Below, piece by piece: positions 31,669 to 39,598 of a stretch of DNA of 64,000 nt (position 1 is the stretch's first letter; every line of letters starts with the position of its first letter). The notes under the pieces are model-generated. The model saw nothing but the letters and a program-made list of their open reading frames with translations, had not been told where the DNA came from and ran no database searches. The position numbers were made by a program, and so were the translations under genes. Source of the DNA: Candidatus Geothrix skivensis (GTDB lineage Bacteria; Acidobacteriota; Holophagae; Holophagales; Holophagaceae); assembly GCA_016721195.1 (NCBI GenBank), contig JADKIO010000009.1, positions 186,001 to 250,000 of the forward strand, written 5' to 3'.

Positions 31669-32382
31669 ATGGCCAGTCCAACCCGGCGCACCTGTCCCAG
31701 CTGCCACACCCGCCTTTCCCCCCTCGCGGCGGAGTGTCCCGAGTGTGGGCTGACGCTGGCGCCGCCCCGGCAGGGCAGGCCCCTGCTCTTCCAGGCCTCG
31801 GCCCTGGCCCAGGTCCGCTTCGATCCGCCCCCCCGGAGCCTCCGGGCCCCGGCCCTGGGCCGGGTGGCGCCGGTGGCCGTGGAGGTGGGCCCCGAGGAGC
31901 TGGTGCGGCCCGAACGAGCGATGCCGGATCCCACTCCCCCGGGGCTCCCAACCCTCAGCGGTGAGGAGGCTGTGTCAAGCTTCTGGCCCCTGGTCAAGGT
32001 CGAGGCCTCCGAAGCCCTGCTGCTGGTCCTGGTCCAGGGCCTGGCACTGCTGCTGCCGGGCTGGGTCCTGGGCGTATCGCCGAACCGGCTGTTCCAGGGC
32101 GCCTGGCCCCTGGTGATTCCCTACCTGCTGGCCGTTTCCTGGACGCTCTTCCTGGGGCCCCTGGTCCTCACGGGCCAGTCCCCGATGATGGGCTTCTTTG
32201 GCGTCACCCTGCCGGAGAACTCCCCGGAACGGCGCATGGCCTTCTCCCTGGTGCACCTGGTGTCGGTGCTTTGCTTCCCCCTGAGCTTCCTCTGCATGGT
32301 GCTGAGCCCCCGCCACCAGACCCTGGCGGAACTGCTCAGCGGGCAGGAACTGCTGGCCCGCCCCCTGCCCCGGCTGCGCTGA
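31669..32382 (+). CDS. Zinc-ribbon RDD-like membrane protein
   Basis: This 237-residue protein begins with a zinc ribbon (CPSC at 9-12, CPEC at 23-26). A Pro-rich linker follows, then a C-terminal membrane part with about three helices. The end resembles the RDD family: GFFGVTLPENSPERRMAF and then RHQTLAELLSGQEL (compare QxLHDxLAGT). The function of RDD proteins is largely unknown; some move ions. It is divergent from the MFS gene and convergent with the permease gene. Confidence 0.65.
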   Translation: MASPTRRTCPSCHTRLSPLAAECPECGLTLAPPRQGRPLLFQASALAQVRFDPPPRSLRAPALGRVAPVAVEVGPEELVRPERAMPDPTPPGLPTLSGEEAVSSFWPLVKVEASEALLLVLVQGLALLLPGWVLGVSPNRLFQGAWPLVIPYLLAVSWTLFLGPLVLTGQSPMMGFFGVTLPENSPERRMAFSLVHLVSVLCFPLSFLCMVLSPRHQTLAELLSGQELLARPLPRLR

Positions 32383-32388
32383 GCACGG

Positions 32389-34278
32389 CTACTCCACCAG
32401 CGGCTCCAGGTGGTAGGGGATGGAGATCACCACGGTCTTGGGCTTCATCAGCAGGGTGCCCTTGATGCGCCAGGCCGTCTGGTTGTGGAGCAGGTTGGCC
32501 CACCAGTGGCCCGTGACGAACTCCGGGAGGATCACCGTGATGGTGTACTCCGGCTCCACCCGCCGCATGCGGTCCAGCTCCTCGACGATGGGCTCCACGA
32601 TCTTGCGGTAGGGGCTGCGGATGGCGCGCAGGGGAATGCCTTCGCAGTAGCGGGGCCAATCCGAGCGCAGGCGCTCCAGGGCCGCGCTCTCCCGGCCGTG
32701 TTCATCGGGGAAGTCCACCGTCAGGGCCTCCACCTCGCCATGTTCGGCGATCACCTTGGCGTAGTTCAGGGCCTGGACCACTCCGGAGTGGATGCCCGAG
32801 ACCAGCACCACCACGCGGTTCTTGCGGGGACTGATGAAGTCGGCCCGGCTGCCCGCCAGGATGGACTTCACGCGGATGTAGTGCCGGTGGATGTTGAAGA
32901 AGGTCATCACCATGAGGGGCAGGACCAGGACCACCACCCAGGCGCCGTGGGTGAACTTGGTCACGATGATGACGGCCATCACCACCGTGGTGGTGATGGC
33001 ACCGCCACCATTGATGACGGCCTTCAGGCCCCAGTGGCGACCCCGCTCCTTGAGCCAGTGACGGACCATGCCCGTCTGGGAGAGGGTGAAACCCAGGAAG
33101 ACGCCCAGCGCATAGAGGGGCAGGAGGTGGTGCTCCTTCGCGTTGAAGAGCCAGACCAGGGCTGCAGACAGGATGGAAAGGATGAAGATTCCGTTCGAGA
33201 AGACCAACCGGTCACCCTGGCTGGCGAACTGCCGGGGCAGGTAGCCATCCCGGGCCATCATGGCCCCCAGCCTCGGGAAGTCGGCATAGGCCGTGTTGGC
33301 GGCCAGCAGGAGGATCAGCATGGTAAAGGTCTGGATCGCCAGGTAGGCCAAGTGGGAGAGGCCCGGCCCATCCCCGAGGATCCGCCGGGAGAGCATGGAG
33401 AGCAGGGACTCGGCGCCGCCCGTGTAGGTCACGCCAAGGTGGTTCGCCAGCCAAGTGATGCCCAGGAACATCGCGCCCAGCATGAGGACCATCGACACCA
33501 TGGTGTTGGAGGCATTGCGCGAGGTGGGTTCCCGGAAGGCCGACACGCCATTGGAGATCGCCTCGACACCGGTGAGCGCCGTGCATCCGGCAGCGTAGGC
33601 CTTCATGAACACCCAGATGGCTATCCAGCCAGGAAAGGCAGGTGGCACCATCTCGTGGTGTTCGCCGACAGGGGCGCCGCCAGTGGAGTACCGCCAGAAG
33701 CCCAGGCCGATGATGATGAACATCATCACCACGAACCCGTAGGTGGGCAAGGCGAACACGGCGCCACTCTCCTTGACGCCACGCAGGTTCATGAGGCCCA
33801 CGAAGGCGATCACTGCCACACCCAGCAGCACCCGGTGCGAATCCATCCCCGGGAAGGCGCTGGTGATGGCGGTGACGCCAGCAGAGACACTCACGGCCAC
33901 GGTCAACACGTAATCAACGAGCAAGCTGGCCCCGGCGACCTGTGCGGGGAGCTCCCCCAGGTTCTCTTTGGCCACGATGTAGGCCCCGCCGCCGCTGGGG
34001 TAGGCGAAGATGGTCTGGCGGTAGCTCACGGTCAGGATCGCCAGCAACACGACGATGCCGACGGCCACGGGCCAGGACTGACTGAGCACCGTGGGCCCAA
34101 AGGCCGCCAGGGCCATATAGGGCGCCAGGGCGGCCATGATCTCGCCCGTGGCATAGGCCACGGATGACAGCGCGTCGGAACTGAACACTGCCAGCGCAAC
34201 GGGATTGCTGATCCGGGCCTCGTGGCTTTCCTCGCTGGCCAACCGCCGGCCCAGAAGGACCCTTCTAACTTTGGCCAC
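32389..34278 (-). CDS. APC-superfamily amino acid permease
   Basis: This 629-residue protein starts at GTG 34278. The N-terminal 470 residues carry about twelve helices with NPVALAVFSSDALSSVAYATGE (in part), YPSGGGAYIVAKENLG and GVEAISNGVSAFREP, typical of APC-family transporters. A cytoplasmic tail of about 150 residues follows (VVLVSGIHSGVVQALNYAK, EHGEVEALTVDFPDEHG), similar to the tails of large APC permeases that may sense nucleotides. The substrate is unknown; amino acids or potassium are usual for the superfamily. Confidence 0.82.
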   Translation of the reverse strand: MAKVRRVLLGRRLASEESHEARISNPVALAVFSSDALSSVAYATGEIMAALAPYMALAAFGPTVLSQSWPVAVGIVVLLAILTVSYRQTIFAYPSGGGAYIVAKENLGELPAQVAGASLLVDYVLTVAVSVSAGVTAITSAFPGMDSHRVLLGVAVIAFVGLMNLRGVKESGAVFALPTYGFVVMMFIIIGLGFWRYSTGGAPVGEHHEMVPPAFPGWIAIWVFMKAYAAGCTALTGVEAISNGVSAFREPTSRNASNTMVSMVLMLGAMFLGITWLANHLGVTYTGGAESLLSMLSRRILGDGPGLSHLAYLAIQTFTMLILLLAANTAYADFPRLGAMMARDGYLPRQFASQGDRLVFSNGIFILSILSAALVWLFNAKEHHLLPLYALGVFLGFTLSQTGMVRHWLKERGRHWGLKAVINGGGAITTTVVMAVIIVTKFTHGAWVVVLVLPLMVMTFFNIHRHYIRVKSILAGSRADFISPRKNRVVVLVSGIHSGVVQALNYAKVIAEHGEVEALTVDFPDEHGRESAALERLRSDWPRYCEGIPLRAIRSPYRKIVEPIVEELDRMRRVEPEYTITVILPEFVTGHWWANLLHNQTAWRIKGTLLMKPKTVVISIPYHLEPLVE

Positions 34279-34433
34279 GGCTCACCCTTCCTGGATCAAC
34301 GGGCAACCCTCTGGCCCGAGGGATTCATCGCCAAGACACCCAAAGCCACTCCTGCCCCACCGAACCACGCCATGCCCGCCACACTCCAAGGAGAAGGTTT
34401 GATCCTCAGCACAGCAAAGCGGAAGGCCCGACT

Positions 34434-35333
34434 TCAGCGCCGGCAGAAGGCCAGAGCCTCCACCAGGTGCCGCTGCTCTGGCGCCACCGGCCAGAGCCAG
34501 CGCTCCTTCCGCGCCAGCGCCTCCGTCTCCACCCCCAGCAGGGTAGGCACATCCAGCCCGGCCAGCGGATCACCGGCCTCCAGCCCCGAACAGCCCCCCA
34601 ACTGCCGGGTCCAGTCCTGCTCCCAGGGGCCCAGGTCGAGGGGTCCCGCGCCGAAGACCACGGCCCGGTCATGGACCAGCCAAAGGTCGGCGCCGCTGTC
34701 CCGCAGGGCCCCCAGGAAGGCCGTGATCGCCAATCCTGTCCAGGCCTCCATGGCCTCCACCAGGGGATCGGCGCCCTCGGCATCCGGATCCCCAAGAGGC
34801 CCGCCGAAACGGGTCTCCACCAGCCGCTGGGCCACCACCCCGAACTGGCCCATGACATTGGCCGCCAGGATGGTCCCGGGCCGATGCCGCTCGATCCAGG
34901 CCCTCAGGGGTTCAGGGTCCGGCTGCAGGGAGGGCAGCAGGCCCGCCAACCGTTTCCGGGCGGTCTCCCGGTCCCGGCGGCGCCCCGACCAGGGCTCCAT
35001 CACCGCCCGGCGGGCCATGGCCTCCAGGTCCGACAAGCCGCCGGTCAGGTCCGCGAAGACCCAGGGCGGCCAGCAACCGTGCCGCAGGGCCGTCCAGGTG
35101 CGGCTCCAGGGATCGCCGTCCCAACCGGTGGTACGGGGAGGTGCCAGGGCCCAGGGCACCTCCAGCCCCGCACCGGCCCCGAGGATCAGCACGGGCCGGG
35201 AGGGATCAGCGGCCTGAAGGCCTTCGCCCAGGAAGGCCCGCACCCGCTGCAGGTGCCCGCTCCAGTCGGTGTGGTTCCGCGCCAGGAAGGCGAACTGCTC
35301 CTGGCGGAGCAACCTGGATAGCGGCTTGGACAT
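34434..35333 (-). CDS. Uncharacterised protein with methyltransferase-like N-terminus
   Basis: This 299-residue protein contains a Rossmann-type glycine motif VLILGAGAGLEVPWAL (about residues 48-63) like the SAM-binding loop of class I methyltransferases. An acidic residue follows at WDGDPW. No further methyltransferase motif is clear. The rest is Leu/Trp-rich and alpha/beta-like. It is divergent from lipA with a 39-bp gap. A methyltransferase-like fold is an inference from one motif. Confidence 0.6.
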   Translation of the reverse strand: MSKPLSRLLRQEQFAFLARNHTDWSGHLQRVRAFLGEGLQAADPSRPVLILGAGAGLEVPWALAPPRTTGWDGDPWSRTWTALRHGCWPPWVFADLTGGLSDLEAMARRAVMEPWSGRRRDRETARKRLAGLLPSLQPDPEPLRAWIERHRPGTILAANVMGQFGVVAQRLVETRFGGPLGDPDAEGADPLVEAMEAWTGLAITAFLGALRDSGADLWLVHDRAVVFGAGPLDLGPWEQDWTRQLGGCSGLEAGDPLAGLDVPTLLGVETEALARKERWLWPVAPEQRHLVEALAFCRR

Positions 35334-35372
35334 TCCTGAATGATAGGGAAGACTGGAGGATCAGGAGGCCGA

Positions 35373-36299
35373 ATGGCCCGTTTCTCGAAGCGCGCTGGCC
35401 GCGAGGTGCTGGAAGGGCACCCCCGTCTTCCGGAGTGGATCACGAAGGAGCGGGTGAAGCTGGGGGAGCTGCATGCCATGAAGAAGGGGCTGCGGGACTC
35501 CCACCTGCACACGGTCTGCGAGGAGGCCCGCTGCCCCAACCGGGCCCACTGCTTCACCCAGGGCACGGCCACCTTCCTGCTCATGGGCGAGGTCTGCACC
35601 CGGGCCTGCGGCTTCTGCAGCATCCAGAGCGGCAAGCCCCGGGGCCTGGATCCCGCTGAGCCCCAGGAAACCGCCGAGCGGGTGGCCACCCTGGGTCTGC
35701 GCTTCGCCGTGCTCACCAGCGTGAACCGGGACGATCTGCCGGACGGCGGTGCCGCCCACTTCTCCGAGACCGTGCTGGCCATCCGCCGCCGCAATCCTGG
35801 CGTGGGCGTGGAGGTGCTGGTGCCCGACTTCCTGGGGGACCTGGAGGCCGTGGCCCGGGTGGTGGCCGCGGGCCCCGCCGTGTTCAACCACAACACCGAG
35901 ACCGTGCCCAGCCTCTACCCGGAGGTGCGGCCCGCGGGGAGGTTTGAGCGATCGCTTCGCGTGCTTTCGCACGCGAAGTTAATGGGAAGTGCTTTGTATG
36001 GCCCTAGCTTCAAAACCAAGAGCGGTCTCATGCTCGGGCTCGGGGAAACCGAAGCCGAGCTGCTGACCACCTTCGAGGATCTGGCCAAGGCCCAGGTGGA
36101 CATCCTTACCCTGGGCCAGTACCTGCGGCCCACCCGGCACCAGCTGCCCGTGAAGCGCTACGTCCATCCCGACGAGTTCGCCGCCCTGGGCCAGAAGGCC
36201 AAGTCCTACGGCTTCACAACCGTCTATGCCGGCCCCCTGGTGCGCTCCAGCTTCAACGCCCATGAGGTGGCTGAGTTCGAAGGCATCAGCATCGCTTGA
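35373..36299 (+). CDS. lipA: Lipoyl synthase
   Basis: This 308-residue radical-SAM enzyme inserts two sulfurs into octanoyl groups on lipoyl domains. The auxiliary cluster motif is CEEARCPNRAHC, the radical-SAM motif is CTRACGFC, and the C-terminal RSSFNAHE holds the conserved serine. I start at ATG 35373, with AGGAGG eight bases upstream. A patch at about 35947-36016 has rare codons (TTA, TTG, AGT, AAA), lower GC and a perfect hairpin. There the protein reads LSHAKLMGSALYGPSFKTKSG, a few residues longer than the usual run before TKSGLM. lipB is not in the window. Confidence 0.93.
   Translation: MARFSKRAGREVLEGHPRLPEWITKERVKLGELHAMKKGLRDSHLHTVCEEARCPNRAHCFTQGTATFLLMGEVCTRACGFCSIQSGKPRGLDPAEPQETAERVATLGLRFAVLTSVNRDDLPDGGAAHFSETVLAIRRRNPGVGVEVLVPDFLGDLEAVARVVAAGPAVFNHNTETVPSLYPEVRPAGRFERSLRVLSHAKLMGSALYGPSFKTKSGLMLGLGETEAELLTTFEDLAKAQVDILTLGQYLRPTRHQLPVKRYVHPDEFAALGQKAKSYGFTTVYAGPLVRSSFNAHEVAEFEGISIA
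35955..35978. repeat. Perfect hairpin inside lipA
   Basis: Arms CTTCGCGTGC and GCACGCGAAG form a 10-bp stem around TTTC. It lies at the start of the patch of unusual codons and does not break the lipA frame. Confidence 0.8.
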
Positions 36300-36364
36300 C
36301 CAAAACTCATCCCACCTGGGTTGGCCAACAGCACTCGGGCGGCCTTTCCTCGATCCGGAGCACC

Positions 36365-36370
36365 TAAGAT
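36365..36370 (+). promoter_or_regulatory. Candidate -10 box (TAAGAT) of zupT, nearly leaderless
   Basis: The hexamer ends six bases before the zupT ATG, and no Shine-Dalgarno sequence fits between them. Confidence 0.35.
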
Positions 36371-36376
36371 GGGGTC

Positions 36377-37177
36377 ATGTCCGACCTAACACTGGCCTTC
36401 GGTCTTACCCTGTTCGCCGGCCTTTCCACCGGCATCGGCAGCGCCATTGCCTTCTTCGCTCGCCACACCAACACCCGCTTCCTTTCGGTGAGCCTGGGGT
36501 TCTCCGCCGGCGTCATGCTCTACGTCAGTTTCATCGAGATCCTGCCCAAGGCCCAGGCCTCCCTTTCTGTTCTCTATGGACCGCGGGGCGGGGCCTGGGC
36601 GACCACCCTGGCTTTCTTCGCTGGCATTGCCCTGATCGCCCTGATTGACCAACTCGTGCCCAGGGCCGAGAATCCCCACGAAGCGCATCGGATCGAAGAA
36701 CTCCACGAAGACCCCGCCGGACGGACGGCCCTCGCCCGCACGGGCCTGTTCATGGCCCTGGCCATCGCCATCCACAATTTCCCCGAGGGACTCGCCACCT
36801 TCATGGCCACCATGCAGGAGCCCAGGCTCGGCCTGCCCATCGCGGCCGCCATCGCCATCCACAACATCCCGGAAGGCATCGCCGTCAGCGTGCCGATCTA
36901 CTATGCCACCGGAAGCCGGAGGAAGGCCCTCGGGTACTCCTTCCTCTCGGGGCTGGCTGAGCCTGCGGGCGCCGTGCTCGGCTATTTTCTGCTGCACAGC
37001 TTGGTCAGCGAGGCCCTGTTCGGCCTGGTCTTCGCAGCGGTGGCCGGAATCATGGTGTTCATCAGTTTGGACGAGCTGCTGCCCACGGCCGAAAAGTACG
37101 GCAAGCATCACCATTGCATCGGCGGCCTGGTGGCCGGCATGGCGGTGATGGCGCTGAGCCTGCTGCTTCTCATCTAG
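36377..37177 (+). CDS. zupT: ZIP-family zinc transporter
   Basis: This 266-residue inner-membrane transporter takes up zinc and other divalent metals. It has eight helices and the ZIP metal motifs HNFPEGLATF and HNIPEGIAVS on helices 4 and 5. A charged loop in the middle (residues about 92-120, EAHRIEELHED) is less His-rich than in many ZIP proteins. No Zur box was recognised upstream. Confidence 0.92.
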   Translation: MSDLTLAFGLTLFAGLSTGIGSAIAFFARHTNTRFLSVSLGFSAGVMLYVSFIEILPKAQASLSVLYGPRGGAWATTLAFFAGIALIALIDQLVPRAENPHEAHRIEELHEDPAGRTALARTGLFMALAIAIHNFPEGLATFMATMQEPRLGLPIAAAIAIHNIPEGIAVSVPIYYATGSRRKALGYSFLSGLAEPAGAVLGYFLLHSLVSEALFGLVFAAVAGIMVFISLDELLPTAEKYGKHHHCIGGLVAGMAVMALSLLLLI

Positions 37178-37230
37178 CCTGGCTCTACTCGAGGACGCGA
37201 TCACGTCTTTGGCCTGGCTCCCCTGCCGGT

Positions 37231-37983
37231 TCAATGGCCGATCAGCTTCCGAACCACCGGAGGCCAGGCGGGGTGGTGGAAGATCACCGACATCACCAGG
37301 TGCGCAGCCATCATGGCGGGCAGGCCGATGAGATAGACAGGATGGACGCGTCGGCGGGTCCAGAGGTCGTACAGCATGGCCAGGAGGATCAACACATAGC
37401 CCCCGGCGAAGAGGGCCAGAGGGAAGCCGATCAGGCCAGGGCCGAACTGCTTCATCAGGATGCGGCCCAGGGACCGGCCGAACCCGGCCCCCAGCAGCTC
37501 GACCGTTGCCAGCAGCATCAGGCGCTTGTGTGCGGAAGGGTTTTTTCGAAAGACCATGGCGAGGCCCACACAGGTACCAAAGATGACCATGCCCATGATC
37601 TGTACGATCAGGAAGGCGATGCGCTCGCCGTGCCCCGCTTCGAAGCGCTCCCGGTGCACCGCGAGGGCGGTGGCGATCCCCAGGTACACCATGACCACGG
37701 CCAGGCCCCCTCCGAAGACACCCAGCCGCCGGTGCAGCTCGGTCCGGTGGGCCCCGATCAGGAAGGTCTGGACGCTGAGTAGGACCAGCCAGCCGGTGAA
37801 GGCGGCGGCATGGGCGTGCAGGATGAGCGGCGGAGGCGGCAGGTGGCCCTGGAGCCGGGCCAGCAGGCCGGGGCCAAAGCCGATGGAAACCACGGCCCAG
37901 GCGACCAGCGCAAAGCCAAGGTAGAACCATCGGTCATACCGGTGTTGGACGGCAAAGGCCGTCGGGTGCTCCCTGAATGGCAT
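37231..37983 (-). CDS. Uncharacterised multi-pass membrane protein
   Basis: This 250-residue protein has about seven hydrophobic helices. Helix-associated histidines (LILHAHAAAFTGW and HRTELHRRLG) could bind haem or metal. A GGGGGAG-like ribosome site lies before ATG 37983. I do not recognise the family with certainty; it resembles small predicted membrane proteins of DUF2306 type. It is convergent with zupT. Confidence 0.6.
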   Translation of the reverse strand: MPFREHPTAFAVQHRYDRWFYLGFALVAWAVVSIGFGPGLLARLQGHLPPPPLILHAHAAAFTGWLVLLSVQTFLIGAHRTELHRRLGVFGGGLAVVMVYLGIATALAVHRERFEAGHGERIAFLIVQIMGMVIFGTCVGLAMVFRKNPSAHKRLMLLATVELLGAGFGRSLGRILMKQFGPGLIGFPLALFAGGYVLILLAMLYDLWTRRRVHPVYLIGLPAMMAAHLVMSVIFHHPAWPPVVRKLIGH

Positions 37984-38097
37984 GGCTCCCCCGGCAGGAC
38001 GACGGTATCTGTTGGAACAGGGTGATGGACGACTCTAGCAAGGTCCATCCAGCGCCTCAAGGGCATCCCACGGAACGCGCAAGTCCCCGGCTCCGGC

Positions 38098-38745
38098 TCA
38101 GTCCCGGCGCGGCTCCACCACGATGGCCGTGGGCTCGGCTGGGCAGGCGAACACACAAAGACCGCAGCCCGTGCAGGTGTCGGCATCCACCACCGGGTGG
38201 CCGATGCTCTCGCCCTCGGCGGGGGGCGAGATTCGGATGGCCTCCTCGGGATAGGGGCAGCGGTCCACGCAGACCCGGCAAGCCCGGGCCTCCCGGTCCA
38301 GGGTCTCCCAGGTCACGCACTGGGCGGGCTTCACCCGGGCGGTGCCCATGCGGGTGGCCTTGGGGCCCACGAGCTCGGTGCCATCGGGCAGCGTGCGCCG
38401 GGGCCAGACCAGGGCCTCGTCTTCGCAGACGGCCACGCAGGGCAGCGTGGTGCAGAGGAAGCAGGGCACACTGCGGGGCTCGATGTAGGGCGTCTTCAGG
38501 GCCAGGCCCGCCGAGGGGGAGGCCAGGAGGATGGCGTTCTCGGGGCAGGCCCGCATGCACTTGTCGCAGCGCGTGCACTTGGTGAGGAACTCCAGCTCGT
38601 CCAGGGCGCCCGGGGGGCGGAGGAGCTTCGGCCCCAGGCCCGTGACCACGTCCTCCAGGCGGTTCGCCACGAAGCCCGCAAACAGGGTGCCCAGGGACTT
38701 GAAGAAGTCCCCGCGCTCCTGGGGTTCGTCGAGCTTCTTGGCCAT
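38098..38745 (-). CDS. Polyferredoxin-like 4Fe-4S protein (NapG/NapF-like)
   Basis: This 215-residue protein has four cysteine clusters for 4Fe-4S centres: CTRCDKCMRACP (about 57-68), CFLCTTLPCVAVC (about 95-107), CRVCVDRCPYP and CTGCGLCVFACP. The layout resembles NapG/MauM-type electron carriers. There is no twin-arginine signal and no membrane helix, so it is probably cytoplasmic. It lies nine bases after the Asd-like gene and 26 after purB in gene order, an unexpected partner set. The redox partner is unknown. Confidence 0.8.
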   Translation of the reverse strand: MAKKLDEPQERGDFFKSLGTLFAGFVANRLEDVVTGLGPKLLRPPGALDELEFLTKCTRCDKCMRACPENAILLASPSAGLALKTPYIEPRSVPCFLCTTLPCVAVCEDEALVWPRRTLPDGTELVGPKATRMGTARVKPAQCVTWETLDREARACRVCVDRCPYPEEAIRISPPAEGESIGHPVVDADTCTGCGLCVFACPAEPTAIVVEPRRD

Positions 38746-38754
38746 CGGGGGACT

Positions 38755-39582
38755 CTACATGAGCCCGAAGACGCGCAGGGTGGGCCGCAGCACGCCCCAG
38801 AGCACGGGATCGAAGCCCAGGGAAAGCACGGCCGCCCGGCCATCGCCGGTGAGGTCCAGGTGTGCCAGCAGCTCCGCACTGATGGCCACGTCCCGGGAGC
38901 TGGGGGCCGAATCCACCCACTTGGCCCCCCCCGGTGCCTCCAGCTTGGCGAGGGTCTTGCCCTCCGCCGCGCGGAGGTGAAGGATGAGAAGGTCCCCGTG
39001 GAAGGAGGGCACGCGGATTTCCATGAGCCGCCCCTTGCCCACCACTGGAGTCACCGGCACCACCTCGAAGGCCGCGCGGTAGCCCATCTTGGTGAGGTCC
39101 GGGTCCTCACCGTTGAGGACGGCCAGGGTCTGCTCCACGAGACCATCCAGGCCCCGATCCCCCATCCAGGCCACGGAGCGCAGGTGGGTTCCAGCCACCT
39201 CGCCCACCCCCTCCAGGAGGGAGGGGATCAGGGCCAACACCTGCTCCAGGGCCGGTCGGCCCCGCAGGGACTTGACCCCTTCCGGCCAGGGCCCCGTGAG
39301 CGGGAGAGCTTCGATGCGACCCTCCGGTTCGGGCCGGAGGTCCAGGATGCGGCCCGGGAAGCCCTCCAGCAGCTCCATGTCCGGCGTATCGGCCAGGATG
39401 ACGGCATCCAGCCCCTCCAGCAGCAATCTGCTGGGCGCGAAGACCACCAGATCGCCCACCTCCTCCTCGACGGTGAGGGCCCCGATGGACAGGGGCAGCA
39501 CGGAGGCCTCGCGGGCCTCCAGGGCCCCCACGAGCTCGCGCCCCAGGAGTGTCTGGGCGCCGATGACGGCAAGTTTCAGCAT
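38755..39582 (-). CDS. Asd-fold (USG-1-like) protein lacking the catalytic cysteine
   Basis: This 275-residue protein begins LKLAVIGAQTLLGRELVGAL, as in aspartate-semialdehyde dehydrogenases. Later it has SVAWMGDRGLDGLVEQTLAVLNG, AFEVVPVTPVVG and VPSFHGD, which line up with the dimerisation and GHS regions of that family. The NxNCT active-site cysteine is missing and the protein is about 60 residues short. It is probably a non-catalytic relative like USG-1. It sits 16 bases after purB and 9 before the ferredoxin gene. A true asd is present at 17671. Confidence 0.65.
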   Translation of the reverse strand: MLKLAVIGAQTLLGRELVGALEAREASVLPLSIGALTVEEEVGDLVVFAPSRLLLEGLDAVILADTPDMELLEGFPGRILDLRPEPEGRIEALPLTGPWPEGVKSLRGRPALEQVLALIPSLLEGVGEVAGTHLRSVAWMGDRGLDGLVEQTLAVLNGEDPDLTKMGYRAAFEVVPVTPVVGKGRLMEIRVPSFHGDLLILHLRAAEGKTLAKLEAPGGAKWVDSAPSSRDVAISAELLAHLDLTGDGRAAVLSLGFDPVLWGVLRPTLRVFGLM

Positions 39583-39598
39583 GGGGATCCCCTCGGTG

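Noticed and set aside
34279..34433. Possible small gene between the APC permease and the methyltransferase-like gene
   Set aside because: The open frames are short, lack ribosome sites and show no conserved text.
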